From: Paracrocinitomix sp039939375
GTDB lineage: Bacteria > Bacteroidota > Bacteroidia > Flavobacteriales_D > Crocinitomicaceae
Length of the DNA stretch: 64,000 bases
Assembly (NCBI GenBank): GCA_039939375.1
Contig: JBDVJO010000002.1
Span: 450,599-514,598 of the forward strand
Direction of reading: 5' to 3'
Below are positions 25,252 through 33,335 of the stretch, piece after piece (within the stretch, counting starts at the first letter, position 1; each line of letters opens with the position of its first letter). The notes beneath the pieces are model-generated. The model ran no database searches. It was given only the letters and a program-made list of their open reading frames with translations, and was not told the DNA's origin. Both the position numbers and the translations under genes were made by a program.

Positions 25252-26238
25252 ATGAAAAAAGCCTCTCTTAAAGATATAGCTGAAAGCTTAGGAGTTTCTA
25301 AGGCCTTAGTTTCTCTTGTCCTCAATGGTAAAGGAGACGAACGCGGAATAAATAAGCAAACGCAAGAAAAAGTAAGAGCTAAGGCTAAAGATTTAAATTA
25401 TATTCCAAACCAGTATGCTCGTGGTTTAAGAATAGGCAGAACCAATACAATTGGGGTTATTGTTCCAGATATTTCTAATGTGTTTTATGGGAAATTGTGT
25501 AAGGCAATTGAGCAAGAAGCTTATTCGAAAGGCTATAATCTTATAATTTCTAATACATACGAAGACGTTCAAAAAGAAAAGAAATTAATATCTGATTTGA
25601 TTAATCGAAATATTGATGGTTTAATCTTGGCGTCCTCCTTTGATAGTAAAAATGAAATAGACGGATTAAGGCAAGATAATTTTCCACTAATATTGGTCGA
25701 TAGAGTTTTTAGTGATTTTGATGTAGATTCGGTTTCTGTATCCAATACAGCAGGCGCACAACAGGCTATGGAGTTCTTATATAGTAAAGGAGTTAAAAGA
25801 CCTGTCTGTTTCTCTATTTCACCTGTATACATTTCATCTATTTCTGAACGAATTCAAGGATATATTGGTGCGTTAAAAAACCCTAATGACGCCAAACTCA
25901 TTCAAATTCCTCATGATGACATTGAAGGTGGTGTGATAACTGCCCTATCAGAATTAAAGAATGAAGATTATGATGGAATCTTTTGCGTGAATAACAATAT
26001 AGCAAAAGCGCTGTTGAGAGAGTTAGCCAATAAAGGTGACAAATTATCCAATGTTCAAATTATAAGTTTTGATGATATTGAAATCTTTGATATTGTCCAA
26101 CCGAGAATTTCGGCTGTTGCTCAACCCATACAAGAAATGGGTAAAACAGCAGTTAAATTACTGTTAGATCGTTTTGAAAATGGAGATAAACATGTCACCA
26201 AATCAGTAGTGCTTGATACCGTATTGGTAAATCGATAA
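25252..26238 (+). CDS. LacI family transcriptional regulator
   Basis: A 328-residue regulator. The N-terminal helix-turn-helix KKASLKDIAESLGVSKALVS with the hinge helix (YIPNQYARGLRIGRTN) binds DNA. Residues 60-328 form the periplasmic-binding-protein-like sensor (TIGVIVPDISNVFYGKLCKA, IDGLILASS, LVDRVF, ISFDDIEIFDIVQPRISAV). This class usually senses a sugar or phosphosugar and represses an adjacent catabolic operon. No sugar gene is near, so it may act in trans or sense something else. The effector is unknown. Confidence 0.93.
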   Translation: MKKASLKDIAESLGVSKALVSLVLNGKGDERGINKQTQEKVRAKAKDLNYIPNQYARGLRIGRTNTIGVIVPDISNVFYGKLCKAIEQEAYSKGYNLIISNTYEDVQKEKKLISDLINRNIDGLILASSFDSKNEIDGLRQDNFPLILVDRVFSDFDVDSVSVSNTAGAQQAMEFLYSKGVKRPVCFSISPVYISSISERIQGYIGALKNPNDAKLIQIPHDDIEGGVITALSELKNEDYDGIFCVNNNIAKALLRELANKGDKLSNVQIISFDDIEIFDIVQPRISAVAQPIQEMGKTAVKLLLDRFENGDKHVTKSVVLDTVLVNR

Positions 26239-26436
26239 TTACTTCTTCTCCTTTTTCTTTTTCTTTGTGTGCCCTGGATTAGTCGTTCTTGGATGATGAG
26301 GGTTGTTTGTGTTTTTCCCCCAACCTTTTTTTTCGGTCTTGTATGATTTCCTAAAACTTACTACACAAGATTGAAGACTTAAAGTAAATACTAAAAGAAA
26401 TAGCAGGCCGATAAATTTATAATTTGAATTTTTCAT
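26239..26436 (-). CDS. Small basic lipoprotein
   Basis: 65 residues starting at ATG 26436, chosen because it places a lipoprotein signal (FIGLLFLLVFTLSLQSC) at the start; the frame is open further upstream but that extension is not credible. After the lipobox Cys the mature peptide is short, basic and rich in Asn, His and Pro (GWGKNTNNPHHPRTTNPGH), ending in a Lys/Glu run. Similar small lipoproteins with an NNPHHPxTTNPGH core are common in Bacteroidota as I recall. Function unknown. Its stop abuts the LacI stop in convergent orientation. Confidence 0.6.
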   Translation of the reverse strand: MKNSNYKFIGLLFLLVFTLSLQSCVVSFRKSYKTEKKGWGKNTNNPHHPRTTNPGHTKKKKKEKK

Positions 26437-26709
26437 AATATTTAGTTTTGAAATAATCGTTTCAATTGTCGCTCCAAAAGCTTTCAAGGTTATTTGTTTT
26501 TGAGTTAATCTCTTGTTTAATAGATGTTTAATGTCATTGTGGATTTTCAAAGGGAATAAAAGGTTTTTCATTTTGAAAATTGAATTTTCATTTTGAAAAA
26601 ACATGAATACCAAGTTGTTGAATAAGTTACTGTAAACTAATTAGTTACTTTTTAAAGAGAATCACTGGAACGGTATTGGCATAATAGTAATTGAACAAAA
26701 ACATACTTT

Positions 26710-27438
26710 ATGAAAATCTTAAAACAAATTTTTACAATAGCATTTATAGGGCTTGCTTTATCGGCCTGTAAGAAAGAGGATAACCTTATTTTTGATATTC
26801 AACCGCGACATTTCTTAAGTGATGACACGTACAAAAGTCTGAGCATTGAAATCATTGCTGTTGAAGGACACGAACCAAATTCAGCATCACTTGATAATTT
26901 AGAAGACTTTTTAAATGAAAGGTTAAACAAACCAAAAGGAATTTCTTTCACTCAGAAAACGATTCCATCTCCAGAAAACTATTCATATTCCGCTGAAGAT
27001 TTAAGATTGCTTGAAGATCAGCACAGAACGCAATACGCTCAAAATGAAAATTTGACGGCTTACATATACTATGCAGATGCAGAATATTCGGAAAATACAG
27101 ATCAATCTGAAGTAATTGGATTGGCATATGGTTCAACTTCAATGTGCATATTTGAAGAAACAGTCGCTGACAACTCTGGAGGATTCGGTCAAGTATCTAG
27201 AAACAATTTAGAAACGGCCGTTTTAATTCATGAATTTGGTCATGTTTTAGGTTTAGTTAATAATGGTACACCAATGACCCAAAACCACGAAAGTGCGCCA
27301 GGACATTGTGATAATGAAAATTGCCTGATGTACTACGCTTCAGAAACTGGAAGTTTAACAGGATTTATTGGTGGAGATCCAATGCCAGAACTAGATGCCC
27401 AATGTTTAGCGGATTTAAAAGCAAACGGAGGTAAATAA
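26710..27438 (+). CDS. Lipoprotein, metzincin-type zinc metalloprotease
   Basis: A 242-residue lipoprotein: signal FTIAFIGLALSAC with the acylated Cys at about residue 20. Near residue 175 is LIHEFGHVLGLVNNGTP: HExxHxxG gives two zinc His and the catalytic Glu, and residue 11 of the motif, normally His or Asp, is Asn. About 15 residues on is GHCDNENCLMYY, an HCx4CxM arrangement that recalls archaemetzincin and supplies a Met-turn methionine. Bacteroidota membrane metalloproteases that I recall read GLVD at the Asn position. It is monocistronic and closed by a terminator. Location is probably the periplasmic or outer face. Confidence 0.8.
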   Translation: MKILKQIFTIAFIGLALSACKKEDNLIFDIQPRHFLSDDTYKSLSIEIIAVEGHEPNSASLDNLEDFLNERLNKPKGISFTQKTIPSPENYSYSAEDLRLLEDQHRTQYAQNENLTAYIYYADAEYSENTDQSEVIGLAYGSTSMCIFEETVADNSGGFGQVSRNNLETAVLIHEFGHVLGLVNNGTPMTQNHESAPGHCDNENCLMYYASETGSLTGFIGGDPMPELDAQCLADLKANGGK

Positions 27439-27460
27439 TCTTCCAATTATTAATAGAATT

Positions 27461-27503
27461 GAAACAGACCTATTTTTCTAAGTAGGTCTGTTTCTTTGTT
27501 TTA
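27461..27503 (+). terminator. Terminator of the metzincin gene
   Basis: GAAACAGACCTA (27461-27472) pairs perfectly with TAGGTCTGTTTC (27483-27494), followed by TTTGTTTT. Confidence 0.9.
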
Positions 27504-27569
27504 CGAAAGATCATTTTTTTCTTATTCAAAAATTATTATTTCTAGCGAGTTTATTCAGATTGAATTTTT

Positions 27570-27577
27570 TATATTTG
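27570..27577 (+). promoter_or_regulatory. -7 element upstream of tRNA-Ser
   Basis: TATATTTG is a perfect TAnnTTTG about 95 nt before the tRNA. No clear -33 element. Confidence 0.55.
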
Positions 27578-27673
27578 CCCCCGTTGTAAAAACGAAAAGG
27601 TAGAATTATTTATTCTATTTTTACTTTTTACAGACAATGATAAACGAATCATTTGATTTAATTTATTGAATTC

Positions 27674-27761
27674 GGAGAGGTGCCTGAGTGGCCGAAAGGA
27701 CTTGTTTGCTAAATAAGCGTACCTCAAAAGGGTACCCTGGGTTCGAATCCCAGTCTCTCCG
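27674..27761 (+). tRNA. tRNA-Ser (GCU)
   Basis: An 88-nt cloverleaf. Acceptor GGAGAGG pairs with TCTCTCC, discriminator G, D-arm GCCTGAGTGGCCGAAAGG, anticodon loop TTGCTAA (anticodon GCT), a long class II variable arm (GTACCTCAAAAGGGTAC) and T-loop GTTCGAATC. The long variable arm and G73 are serine identity features. CCA is not encoded. Confidence 0.97.
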
Positions 27762-27803
27762 CAAAATGAAAAGTAAATAAAATTTACTTTTCTTAAAGAT
27801 TGG

Positions 27804-27833
27804 TTGCAAAGAATGATTTTATGTCTATCTTTG
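27804..27833 (+). promoter_or_regulatory. Promoter of tRNA-Pro (and probably tRNA-Arg)
   Basis: TTG (27804-27806), a 19-nt spacer and TATCTTTG (27826-27833) fit the Bacteroidota consensus. The start would be near 27839, 13 nt before the tRNA. Confidence 0.7.
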
Positions 27834-27851
27834 CACCGCCTTTAGGGCTTT

Positions 27852-27926
27852 CGGGGTGTAGCGTAGCCCGGTTATCGCGCGTCGTTTGGGACGACGAGGT
27901 CGCAGGTTCGAATCCTGCCACCCCGA
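27852..27926 (+). tRNA. tRNA-Pro (UGG)
   Basis: A 75-nt cloverleaf. Acceptor CGGGGTG pairs with CACCCCG, discriminator A, anticodon stem CGTCG/CGACG around the loop TTTGGGA (anticodon TGG), T-arm GCAGG/CCTGC with loop TTCGAAT. Confidence 0.97.
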
Positions 27927-27994
27927 CAAGGAGATACAATTGTATCTCCTTTTTCACTGAAGTATCTGTCGCTTCATTAAAAAAGACAAGAGTG

Positions 27995-28068
27995 GGGCCT
28001 GTAGCTCAGCTGGATAGAGCACCTCCCTTCTAAGGAGGCGGTCAAAGGTTCGAATCCTTTCGGGCTCA
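27995..28068 (+). tRNA. tRNA-Arg (UCU)
   Basis: A 74-nt cloverleaf. Acceptor GGGCCTG pairs with CGGGCTC (two wobble pairs), D-arm GCTCAGCTGGATAGAGC, anticodon stem CCTCC/GGAGG around CTTCTAA (anticodon TCT), T-arm AAAGG/CCTTT, discriminator A. It probably shares the tRNA-Pro transcript. Confidence 0.97.
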
Positions 28069-28076
28069 CTAAGAGA

Positions 28077-28105
28077 AAAAGCTTACATCTGTGATGTAGG
28101 CTTTT
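28077..28105 (+). terminator. Terminator of the tRNA transcript
   Basis: AAAAGCTTACATC (28077-28089) pairs with GATGTAGGCTTTT (28093-28105) with one G-T-type wobble and a TGT loop, followed by T. Confidence 0.85.
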
Positions 28106-28160
28106 TTCGTTTCAAGACTGAATCAAATTCATTCGAATGAAGGCTAGGAATGAAAAAAGC

Positions 28161-28536
28161 CGTAGCGATTGCAAATCGCACAAGCTTTATTCTCGGAATT
28201 CGGAGGGCAAAAGGATCTGCGAAGCTAATCCTGCCGTCAAATGCACCAGCTTAAGAGAGTAGATGAAGCAAAAAAGGACAGGATTCCAATGCAGTTGGAA
28301 TTAGACTTTATGCTTGTTAGGAGCAATGCGGTAGGATCACGGTACGTAATCGTAGCGATTGCAAATCGCAAGCTTTATTCTCGGAATTCGGAGGGCAAAA
28401 GGATCTGCGAAGCTAATCCTGCCGTCAAATGTACCAGCTTAAGGGAGTAGACGAAGCAAAAAAGTCAAAGATTCCAATGCAATTAGAATTAGACTTTATG
28501 CTTGTAAAGAGCAATACGCAGAGGATCATAGAATAA
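28161..28536. repeat. Two tandem copies of a 190-bp structured intergenic repeat
   Basis: Copy 1 (28161-28350) and copy 2 (28351-28536) both begin CGTAGCGATTGCAAATCGCA. The first 90 nt are nearly identical apart from a 2-nt insertion in copy 1; the last 60 nt are more diverged. Each copy keeps three short inverted repeats: GCGATT-GCA-AATCGC at the start, AGGAT...ATCCT in the middle, and ATTCCAA-TGCAG-TTGGAAT (one mismatch in copy 2). No gene fits: all frames are closed or depend on the repeat. The 598-nt stretch from the tRNA-Arg end to cspA holds only this repeat and two terminators. The leading palindrome resembles REP-type elements of Bacteroidota transposase families, from memory. Confidence 0.8.
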
Positions 28537-28602
28537 TCTTTTCAGGCACACCAAGAAAAACAACTTTACATATAAGATAGGAATGCAAAGAATTACTTGA
28601 CA

Positions 28603-28633
28603 CAAAAAAAGCCATCCGCAAAAGCGAATGGCT
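28603..28633 (-). terminator. Terminator of the cold-shock gene
   Basis: On the minus strand AGCCATTCGC pairs with GCGGATGGCT (one mismatch) around TTTT, followed by T7. Confidence 0.85.
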
Positions 28634-28666
28634 GTTTAAAAAATTATATCGATTAAAAGTTCGGTA

Positions 28667-28858
28667 CTAAAGTACTTTTACTTTTACTGCGTTTAATCCT
28701 TTTCTTCCTTCTTCAAGTTCGAACTCTACTGCATCTCCTTCACGGATTTCATCAATTAATCCTGAGATATGTACAAAATGTTCTTTGTTTGTACCTTCTT
28801 CAACGATAAATCCAAATCCTTTTGCTTCGTTGAAAAACTTTACTGTTCCTTTATTCAT
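28667..28858 (-). CDS. Cold-shock protein (CspA family)
   Basis: 63 residues, the normal single cold-shock domain. RNP1 is KGFGFI (residues 13-18) and RNP2 is HFVHIS (27-32), following MNKGTVKFFNEA. The protein binds single-stranded RNA or DNA and acts as an RNA chaperone. The gene is monocistronic. Its -7 element is embedded in a motif shared with the ftsK promoter. Confidence 0.97.
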   Translation of the reverse strand: MNKGTVKFFNEAKGFGFIVEEGTNKEHFVHISGLIDEIREGDAVEFELEEGRKGLNAVKVKVL

Positions 28859-28880
28859 AATAATTATTTAATTAATTGCG

Positions 28881-28897
28881 GCAAATATAAGGTCAAA
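28881..28897 (-). promoter_or_regulatory. -7 element of cspA with shared upstream extension
   Basis: On the minus strand the sequence is ATTTGACCTTATATTTG, ending in a perfect TAnnTTTG (TATATTTG, 28881-28888). The ATTTGACCTTA part is identical at 63761-63777 in front of ftsK. No normal -33 element at 19-nt spacing is seen. Confidence 0.55.
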
Positions 28898-29024
28898 TAC
28901 CATTGGTTGAGCGGTTTTATGCTTTTTTTTGAAAAATAATTAAACCGCCTACAATTAACTGATCCTGAATAACTACTTTTATTTTAGGCTCAAATTATAA
29001 ATAATATCTTTAAAAACTTCGTCC

Positions 29025-29912
29025 ATGAATTTAGAAAACATTCACTTTTTTAATTCCAACATTGAATTTAGCGCAAAGGCATTAAGTCGATCTATTATTA
29101 AAATACTGAATGATTATTCGATCAACTTTAATTTAACAGATATTCAAATTGATCAGGCCACAAATGAGAATGTAACACTCATGAATGCTAGCTTTCATTC
29201 TGGTGGCTGCAAGCTTAGTATTATAGAGTTCAATGCTTCAAGTCAATTGAGATTTCAAATGTTATTTGAGGGAGAAGGTAAACGATTCAAAATAGAATTA
29301 GAATACAATAATTCTAGTCCAGATGGTTTTCTTAGCTTCTTCGTAGATCCAGATATTAATAATACAGCCTTTAAGAAAATTGCAGAATTATTGAAGTCCA
29401 CTGCTGTAAATGGTAATTCTGAGAAGGTAAAATCTAATGATAATAACATTGAATCTTTAGACAACGGGATACCAGAATCTGTAGTGTCTGAAGTAAAAGC
29501 TGAAAAGGAGGAGCCATTAGTTGCTGAGTTGCAAGAACGTGAATTGGAAGATGTTGCTCCAGTTATTAATAAGGATGAATTAGCAATATTTAAAAATTCA
29601 GAACATAATAACGGTGGCTGCAGTTGTCCAAAAGACAACAGAATGTATTATTCAGAAACTGAATTGGCATTAAGTGATGTTTCAGATCGTTTCAGGAAAT
29701 TACTTGTTGTAGAAACAAAAGGTAAACTTTTGATTCAAAAGTGTGAACATTGCGGAGAACATTTGTTTTTTGAATCTTCAAATCAAACTTATCTAAAGAA
29801 AATATCTACTGAAACGGCAGATTATTTGCTCTCAATGAAAGCTCAAATAGAAGTTGTTTGTAAAGATAAAGGTGTCAGTGTTTTAAGGGAGAAAATACTC
29901 CCAGCCGAATAG
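29025..29912 (+). CDS. Unknown protein with C-terminal Cys4 (zinc-ribbon-like) domain
   Basis: A 295-residue soluble protein I do not recognise. Residues 1-120 form an alpha/beta domain (YSINFNLTDIQIDQATNENV, LRFQMLFEGEGKRFKIELEY). Residues about 125-190 are an acidic, probably disordered linker. Residues about 195-295 carry CSC (GGCSCPKDNR) and CEHC (KCEHCGEHLFF), four cysteines placed like a zinc ribbon around a strand pair and helix, then a coiled segment. It sits at the head of the signalling cluster, 180 nt before the CheY-like gene on the same strand, and could be a sensor or adaptor. That role is only an inference from position. Confidence 0.65.
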   Translation: MNLENIHFFNSNIEFSAKALSRSIIKILNDYSINFNLTDIQIDQATNENVTLMNASFHSGGCKLSIIEFNASSQLRFQMLFEGEGKRFKIELEYNNSSPDGFLSFFVDPDINNTAFKKIAELLKSTAVNGNSEKVKSNDNNIESLDNGIPESVVSEVKAEKEEPLVAELQERELEDVAPVINKDELAIFKNSEHNNGGCSCPKDNRMYYSETELALSDVSDRFRKLLVVETKGKLLIQKCEHCGEHLFFESSNQTYLKKISTETADYLLSMKAQIEVVCKDKGVSVLREKILPAE

Positions 29913-30089
29913 TTTTGTCCTGTGAAAAATTGACTTTTGTCGCTGAAAACTATATATTCATCTAAGAAAATTTAGTTTTTCAATTCTTTAGGTCTTTATA
30001 CCTAGTTAAAATTAGAGTTTTCCATAAATTTTTATTTTTAACTAAATATATCAGATTTTGATTGAATTCTTGCAAAACAGAGTGCCCCT

Positions 30090-30533
30090 ATGACGGACAA
30101 AAGAGATAGTTTAAAAAAATTTAACCTGCTATTGGTAGAAGATAATGAGGATGAAATAATTTTATTCAATGAGGCATTAAGATCACAATCTCCAATTCAA
30201 GAAATTATTGTAGAAAGGGATGGAGAAAAAGCTCTTGAATATCTGAAAAGCATGCATGATGCTGAAGATTGTGTAATTCCTGATCTAGTTTTATTAGATC
30301 TGAATATGCCCAAAAAAGGTGGTTTAGAGGTGTTGACTGAAATCAAGTCTGACCCTAAGCTAAAAGGTATTCCTGTTATTATTTTTACAACTTCAAAATC
30401 TGAAAGTGACATAAGATTTAGCTATGATAATTTTGCAAGCTGTTATATCTCTAAGCCAATGTCGTTTGAAGGTTTGAAAGGTGTAATTGTCAAGATTGAA
30501 GAGTTTTGGTTAAATTTAGTTGAACTTCCTTAA
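30090..30533 (+). CDS. Single-domain response regulator (CheY/Rcp1-like)
   Basis: 147 residues containing only a receiver domain. The acidic pocket is in LLVEDNEDEIILF (ED near residue 17), the phospho-acceptor Asp is in PDLVLLDLNMPKKGG (near residue 69), Thr in VIIFTTSKSES and Lys in CYISKPMSFEG. The DNEDE wording and the short loop after the Asp are typical of Rcp1-type regulators that pair with phytochrome or PAS kinases. No output domain is present, so it probably shuttles phosphate or acts by protein binding. The kinase gene follows after 9 nt. Confidence 0.93.
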   Translation: MTDKRDSLKKFNLLLVEDNEDEIILFNEALRSQSPIQEIIVERDGEKALEYLKSMHDAEDCVIPDLVLLDLNMPKKGGLEVLTEIKSDPKLKGIPVIIFTTSKSESDIRFSYDNFASCYISKPMSFEGLKGVIVKIEEFWLNLVELP

Positions 30534-30542
30534 TTATATTTT

Positions 30543-32486
30543 TTGGCAGATATAATTTATATTGAAGATAATCCTGATGATGCATTTTTTATGCATGAGT
30601 TAGTTTCAGGTATTCCAGAAATAAAGAATTTAGAAGTAGCCACATCATTGGCAGAGGGTAAAGAAAAGTTGCTTAGAACAAAGTTTGACCTAGTGTTTTT
30701 GGATTTATCTTTGCCTGATTCCTTTGGCATTGAAACCATTAAAACTGTCTATTCGTCATTTTCTGACATTCCAATAATTGTCTTTACAGGCTTGAATAAT
30801 GAAGAAATGGGGCTTCAAGCAATTTCTTCAGGTGCACAAGATTATTTGATTAAAGGAGAGTACAATGAAAAGCTCCTGAGAAAATCAGTGTTTTATGCGA
30901 TTGAAAGGCATAAAGGACAGCAAGAAATTAAAAGAGCACAAGAGAATTTATCAAAAGCTGAAGAAATTGCTTTACTTGGAAATTGGGAATTCACTTTAGA
31001 CGGAAGCTTTTCTAAAGTTTCTACAGGTGTCCATAAGATTTTTGGTTTAACGGAAGAGGCGACCATTAATAGTTTAGATGATTATTTTTTCTTCGTAATT
31101 TCTGATGATGTTTTAATGGTGAAAAATTCACTGGCTAAGCTTACTAAAAAAGGGGATACAATCAAGTATTCTGAACGAATAAGAAAAGTTAATGGAGAGA
31201 TAAGGTATCTAGACACCACGGTTGAATGTTCCTGGAATGAAGAATTTGAAGTATTATCAATTTTTGGTGTAACAATAGATGTTACTGAAAGTAAGCTTGC
31301 TCAAATTAGACTTAAAGAAAGTGAGGTAAAGTTACTTGAAGCCCAAGTTTTAGCAAATATCGGTAACTGGGAATATGATTTTGCAAATGATAGGTTTCAT
31401 GGTTCACCGCATTCGTATAAAATTTTTGATCTTGATCCTAATACTACTCATTCACCCGCAGGAATAATAAATGAAATGACCTGGGGTTCTGATGCTGTTA
31501 AAATTTATAATACAATTAAAGAACATGTTTATTCAAAAGAACCGTTTTCATTAGAGTTTAAGGTGGGGACACCAAAAGGAGCAACAAAATATATTAAAGC
31601 CAAAGCTCAAATATTTCCGAAAATAGGTAGTGAAGATGCAGTGATGAGAGGAACAGTCCAAGATGTCACTGCATTGAAAGAAGCGGAACTAGTAAAAGAA
31701 GAATTCACAAAACAATTAGAATCTCAAGTAGCAAAACGAACAGCCGAATTGGTTCAAACTAAAAAAAAGCTTGAAGTTTCTTTAGAAAAAGAAAAGGAGT
31801 TAGGTGATTTGAAATCTCGATTCGTTTCAACTGCTTCTCATCAATTTAGAACACCTTTAACTGTTATACAGTCCTCTGTTGGTTTGTTGGATATGCAGCT
31901 AGACTTGGTTGAAGAAGAAATGAAACCGGTATTGAGAAAGGTGACATCACGAATAAAGAATGAAGTGGTCAGAATGACGAGCTTGATGAATGACGTATTA
32001 ATTTTGGGTAAAATTGAAGCGCGAAGCTTAAAACCAGTTTTTGAAAAAGTTCAAGTTGTTGATCTCGTTCAAGAAATAGTTAAATCCTTCAATGAGATTC
32101 AAGATGACGCCAGAAAAGCTTCCATCCAGATTTCTGGAGAACCTGCGTCCATGCCGCTAGATCCAAATTTATTTGAGCATTCTTTTTCGAACATACTTTC
32201 TAATGCCTTTAAATATTCAAAAGGTAAAAAAGCTCCAATAGTTAACCTGTTATTTGAACCTGATTTGTTTCAGGTCAAAATAAAAGACTTTGGTATAGGG
32301 ATTCCTAAAACTGAAGTGAACTCTCTTTTTGAACCGTTTTTTAGAGCGTCCAATGTTGGAGAAGTAGATGGTACAGGGCTGGGAACAGCCATAGTAAAAG
32401 AATATGTAGAATTGATGAACGGAGAAATCGATTTTACAAGTGAAGAACAATCAGGGAGTGAATTTATATTGACTTTTAATAAGTAA
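30543..32486 (+). CDS. Receiver-PAS-PAS sensor histidine kinase
   Basis: 647 residues starting at TTG 30543; no ATG is available before the receiver beginning ADIIYIEDNPDDAFF, and TTG is 9 nt after the previous stop. Order: receiver 1-120 (phospho-acceptor Asp in LVFLDLSLPDSFG), PAS about 130-250, PAS about 260-375, a coiled coil (FTKQLESQVAKRTAELVQTK), HisKA with the phospho-His near 433 (STASHQFRTPLTVIQS), then HATPase with N box NILSNAFKYSKG, G1 DFGIGIP and G2 GTGLGTAIVKEY. There are no membrane segments, so it senses a cytoplasmic cue. The N-terminal receiver allows input from another kinase. It is in a tight run with three other regulators. Confidence 0.95.
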   Translation: MADIIYIEDNPDDAFFMHELVSGIPEIKNLEVATSLAEGKEKLLRTKFDLVFLDLSLPDSFGIETIKTVYSSFSDIPIIVFTGLNNEEMGLQAISSGAQDYLIKGEYNEKLLRKSVFYAIERHKGQQEIKRAQENLSKAEEIALLGNWEFTLDGSFSKVSTGVHKIFGLTEEATINSLDDYFFFVISDDVLMVKNSLAKLTKKGDTIKYSERIRKVNGEIRYLDTTVECSWNEEFEVLSIFGVTIDVTESKLAQIRLKESEVKLLEAQVLANIGNWEYDFANDRFHGSPHSYKIFDLDPNTTHSPAGIINEMTWGSDAVKIYNTIKEHVYSKEPFSLEFKVGTPKGATKYIKAKAQIFPKIGSEDAVMRGTVQDVTALKEAELVKEEFTKQLESQVAKRTAELVQTKKKLEVSLEKEKELGDLKSRFVSTASHQFRTPLTVIQSSVGLLDMQLDLVEEEMKPVLRKVTSRIKNEVVRMTSLMNDVLILGKIEARSLKPVFEKVQVVDLVQEIVKSFNEIQDDARKASIQISGEPASMPLDPNLFEHSFSNILSNAFKYSKGKKAPIVNLLFEPDLFQVKIKDFGIGIPKTEVNSLFEPFFRASNVGEVDGTGLGTAIVKEYVELMNGEIDFTSEEQSGSEFILTFNK

Positions 32487-32490
32487 GACT

Positions 32491-33246
32491 ATGGCTAAAA
32501 TTTTAGTGATCGAAGATGAATTAAATATAAGAGAAGTATTAAAAGATATTCTCGATTTGGCAGGATATGAAGTGGAAACTGCAAGCAACGGTCGATCTGG
32601 ATTTGAGGCTTTTTCTAATACCAAACCTGATCTGGTTTTATGTGATGTGAATATGCCAGATTTAAACGGGTTTGATTTGCTGTCAGCTATTAATCAACGC
32701 TTTAGTGATGAAGTGATTCCACCATTTTTGTTTTTGACGGCAAATGTTGAACCTGAGGATATTAGAGCTGGCTTGAATTTAGGAGCTGATGATTATATTA
32801 CCAAACCATTCGATCATAGAGAGATTTTGCAAATAATCAAGCTTAGATTAGACAAACGAAAAAAACTAATGGCAGAATCCAAAGATGTTTCCTCTGCCGT
32901 AAATCAAGTATCAAAAGACTTTGTATTTAATAAACTAGCCTTACCTTCTGAAGAAGGTTTAGAAATCATTCCGTTTGAAAATTTAATTAGAGTAGAGGCA
33001 GACAGGGCATATTGTAAGTTTTATTTGAATGATGGAAGAAAAATTATGGTATCAAAGCCCATGAAAGAGTTTGAAGAAAAGTTGATTCAAAATAATTTCT
33101 TCAAAGTTCATAAATCTTCAATTGTAAATCTTGAATATGCTGAGCGATATTTAAATGGAAAAGGAGGACAACTTAAAATGTCTGATGGTAGTTTAATCGC
33201 CGTATCCGTAAGAAAGAAGAAAGAGTTAATGGATTTTTTCAAGTAG
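32491..33246 (+). CDS. Response regulator with LytTR DNA-binding domain
   Basis: 251 residues. The receiver (1-120) has ED in VIEDELNIREV, the phospho-acceptor in DLVLCDVNMPDLNG, Thr in FLFLTANVEPE and Lys in DYITKPFDHRE. The output domain (about 150-250) is LytTR-type: IPFENLIRVEADRAYCKFYL, then FKVHKSSIVNLEYAERYL and LIAVSVRKKKELMDFF, a beta fold that binds direct repeats in DNA. It starts 4 nt after the kinase stop and is its likely transcriptional partner. Confidence 0.94.
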   Translation: MAKILVIEDELNIREVLKDILDLAGYEVETASNGRSGFEAFSNTKPDLVLCDVNMPDLNGFDLLSAINQRFSDEVIPPFLFLTANVEPEDIRAGLNLGADDYITKPFDHREILQIIKLRLDKRKKLMAESKDVSSAVNQVSKDFVFNKLALPSEEGLEIIPFENLIRVEADRAYCKFYLNDGRKIMVSKPMKEFEEKLIQNNFFKVHKSSIVNLEYAERYLNGKGGQLKMSDGSLIAVSVRKKKELMDFFK

Positions 33247-33335
33247 TTGCCTTTCGGAAAACTAAACTTTACGTTCGGAAATTAGTTGTAAAATCTTGAA
33301 CACTTGGGTTATAACTTGGCTAAAAATTAATAGCC

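Noticed and set aside
27800..28033. 77-residue frame over the tRNA-Pro and tRNA-Arg genes
   Set aside because: It overlaps two clear tRNA genes.
28241..28450. 69-residue frame across the 190-bp repeat
   Set aside because: It spans the repeat junction and has no similarity or start context; explained by the duplication.
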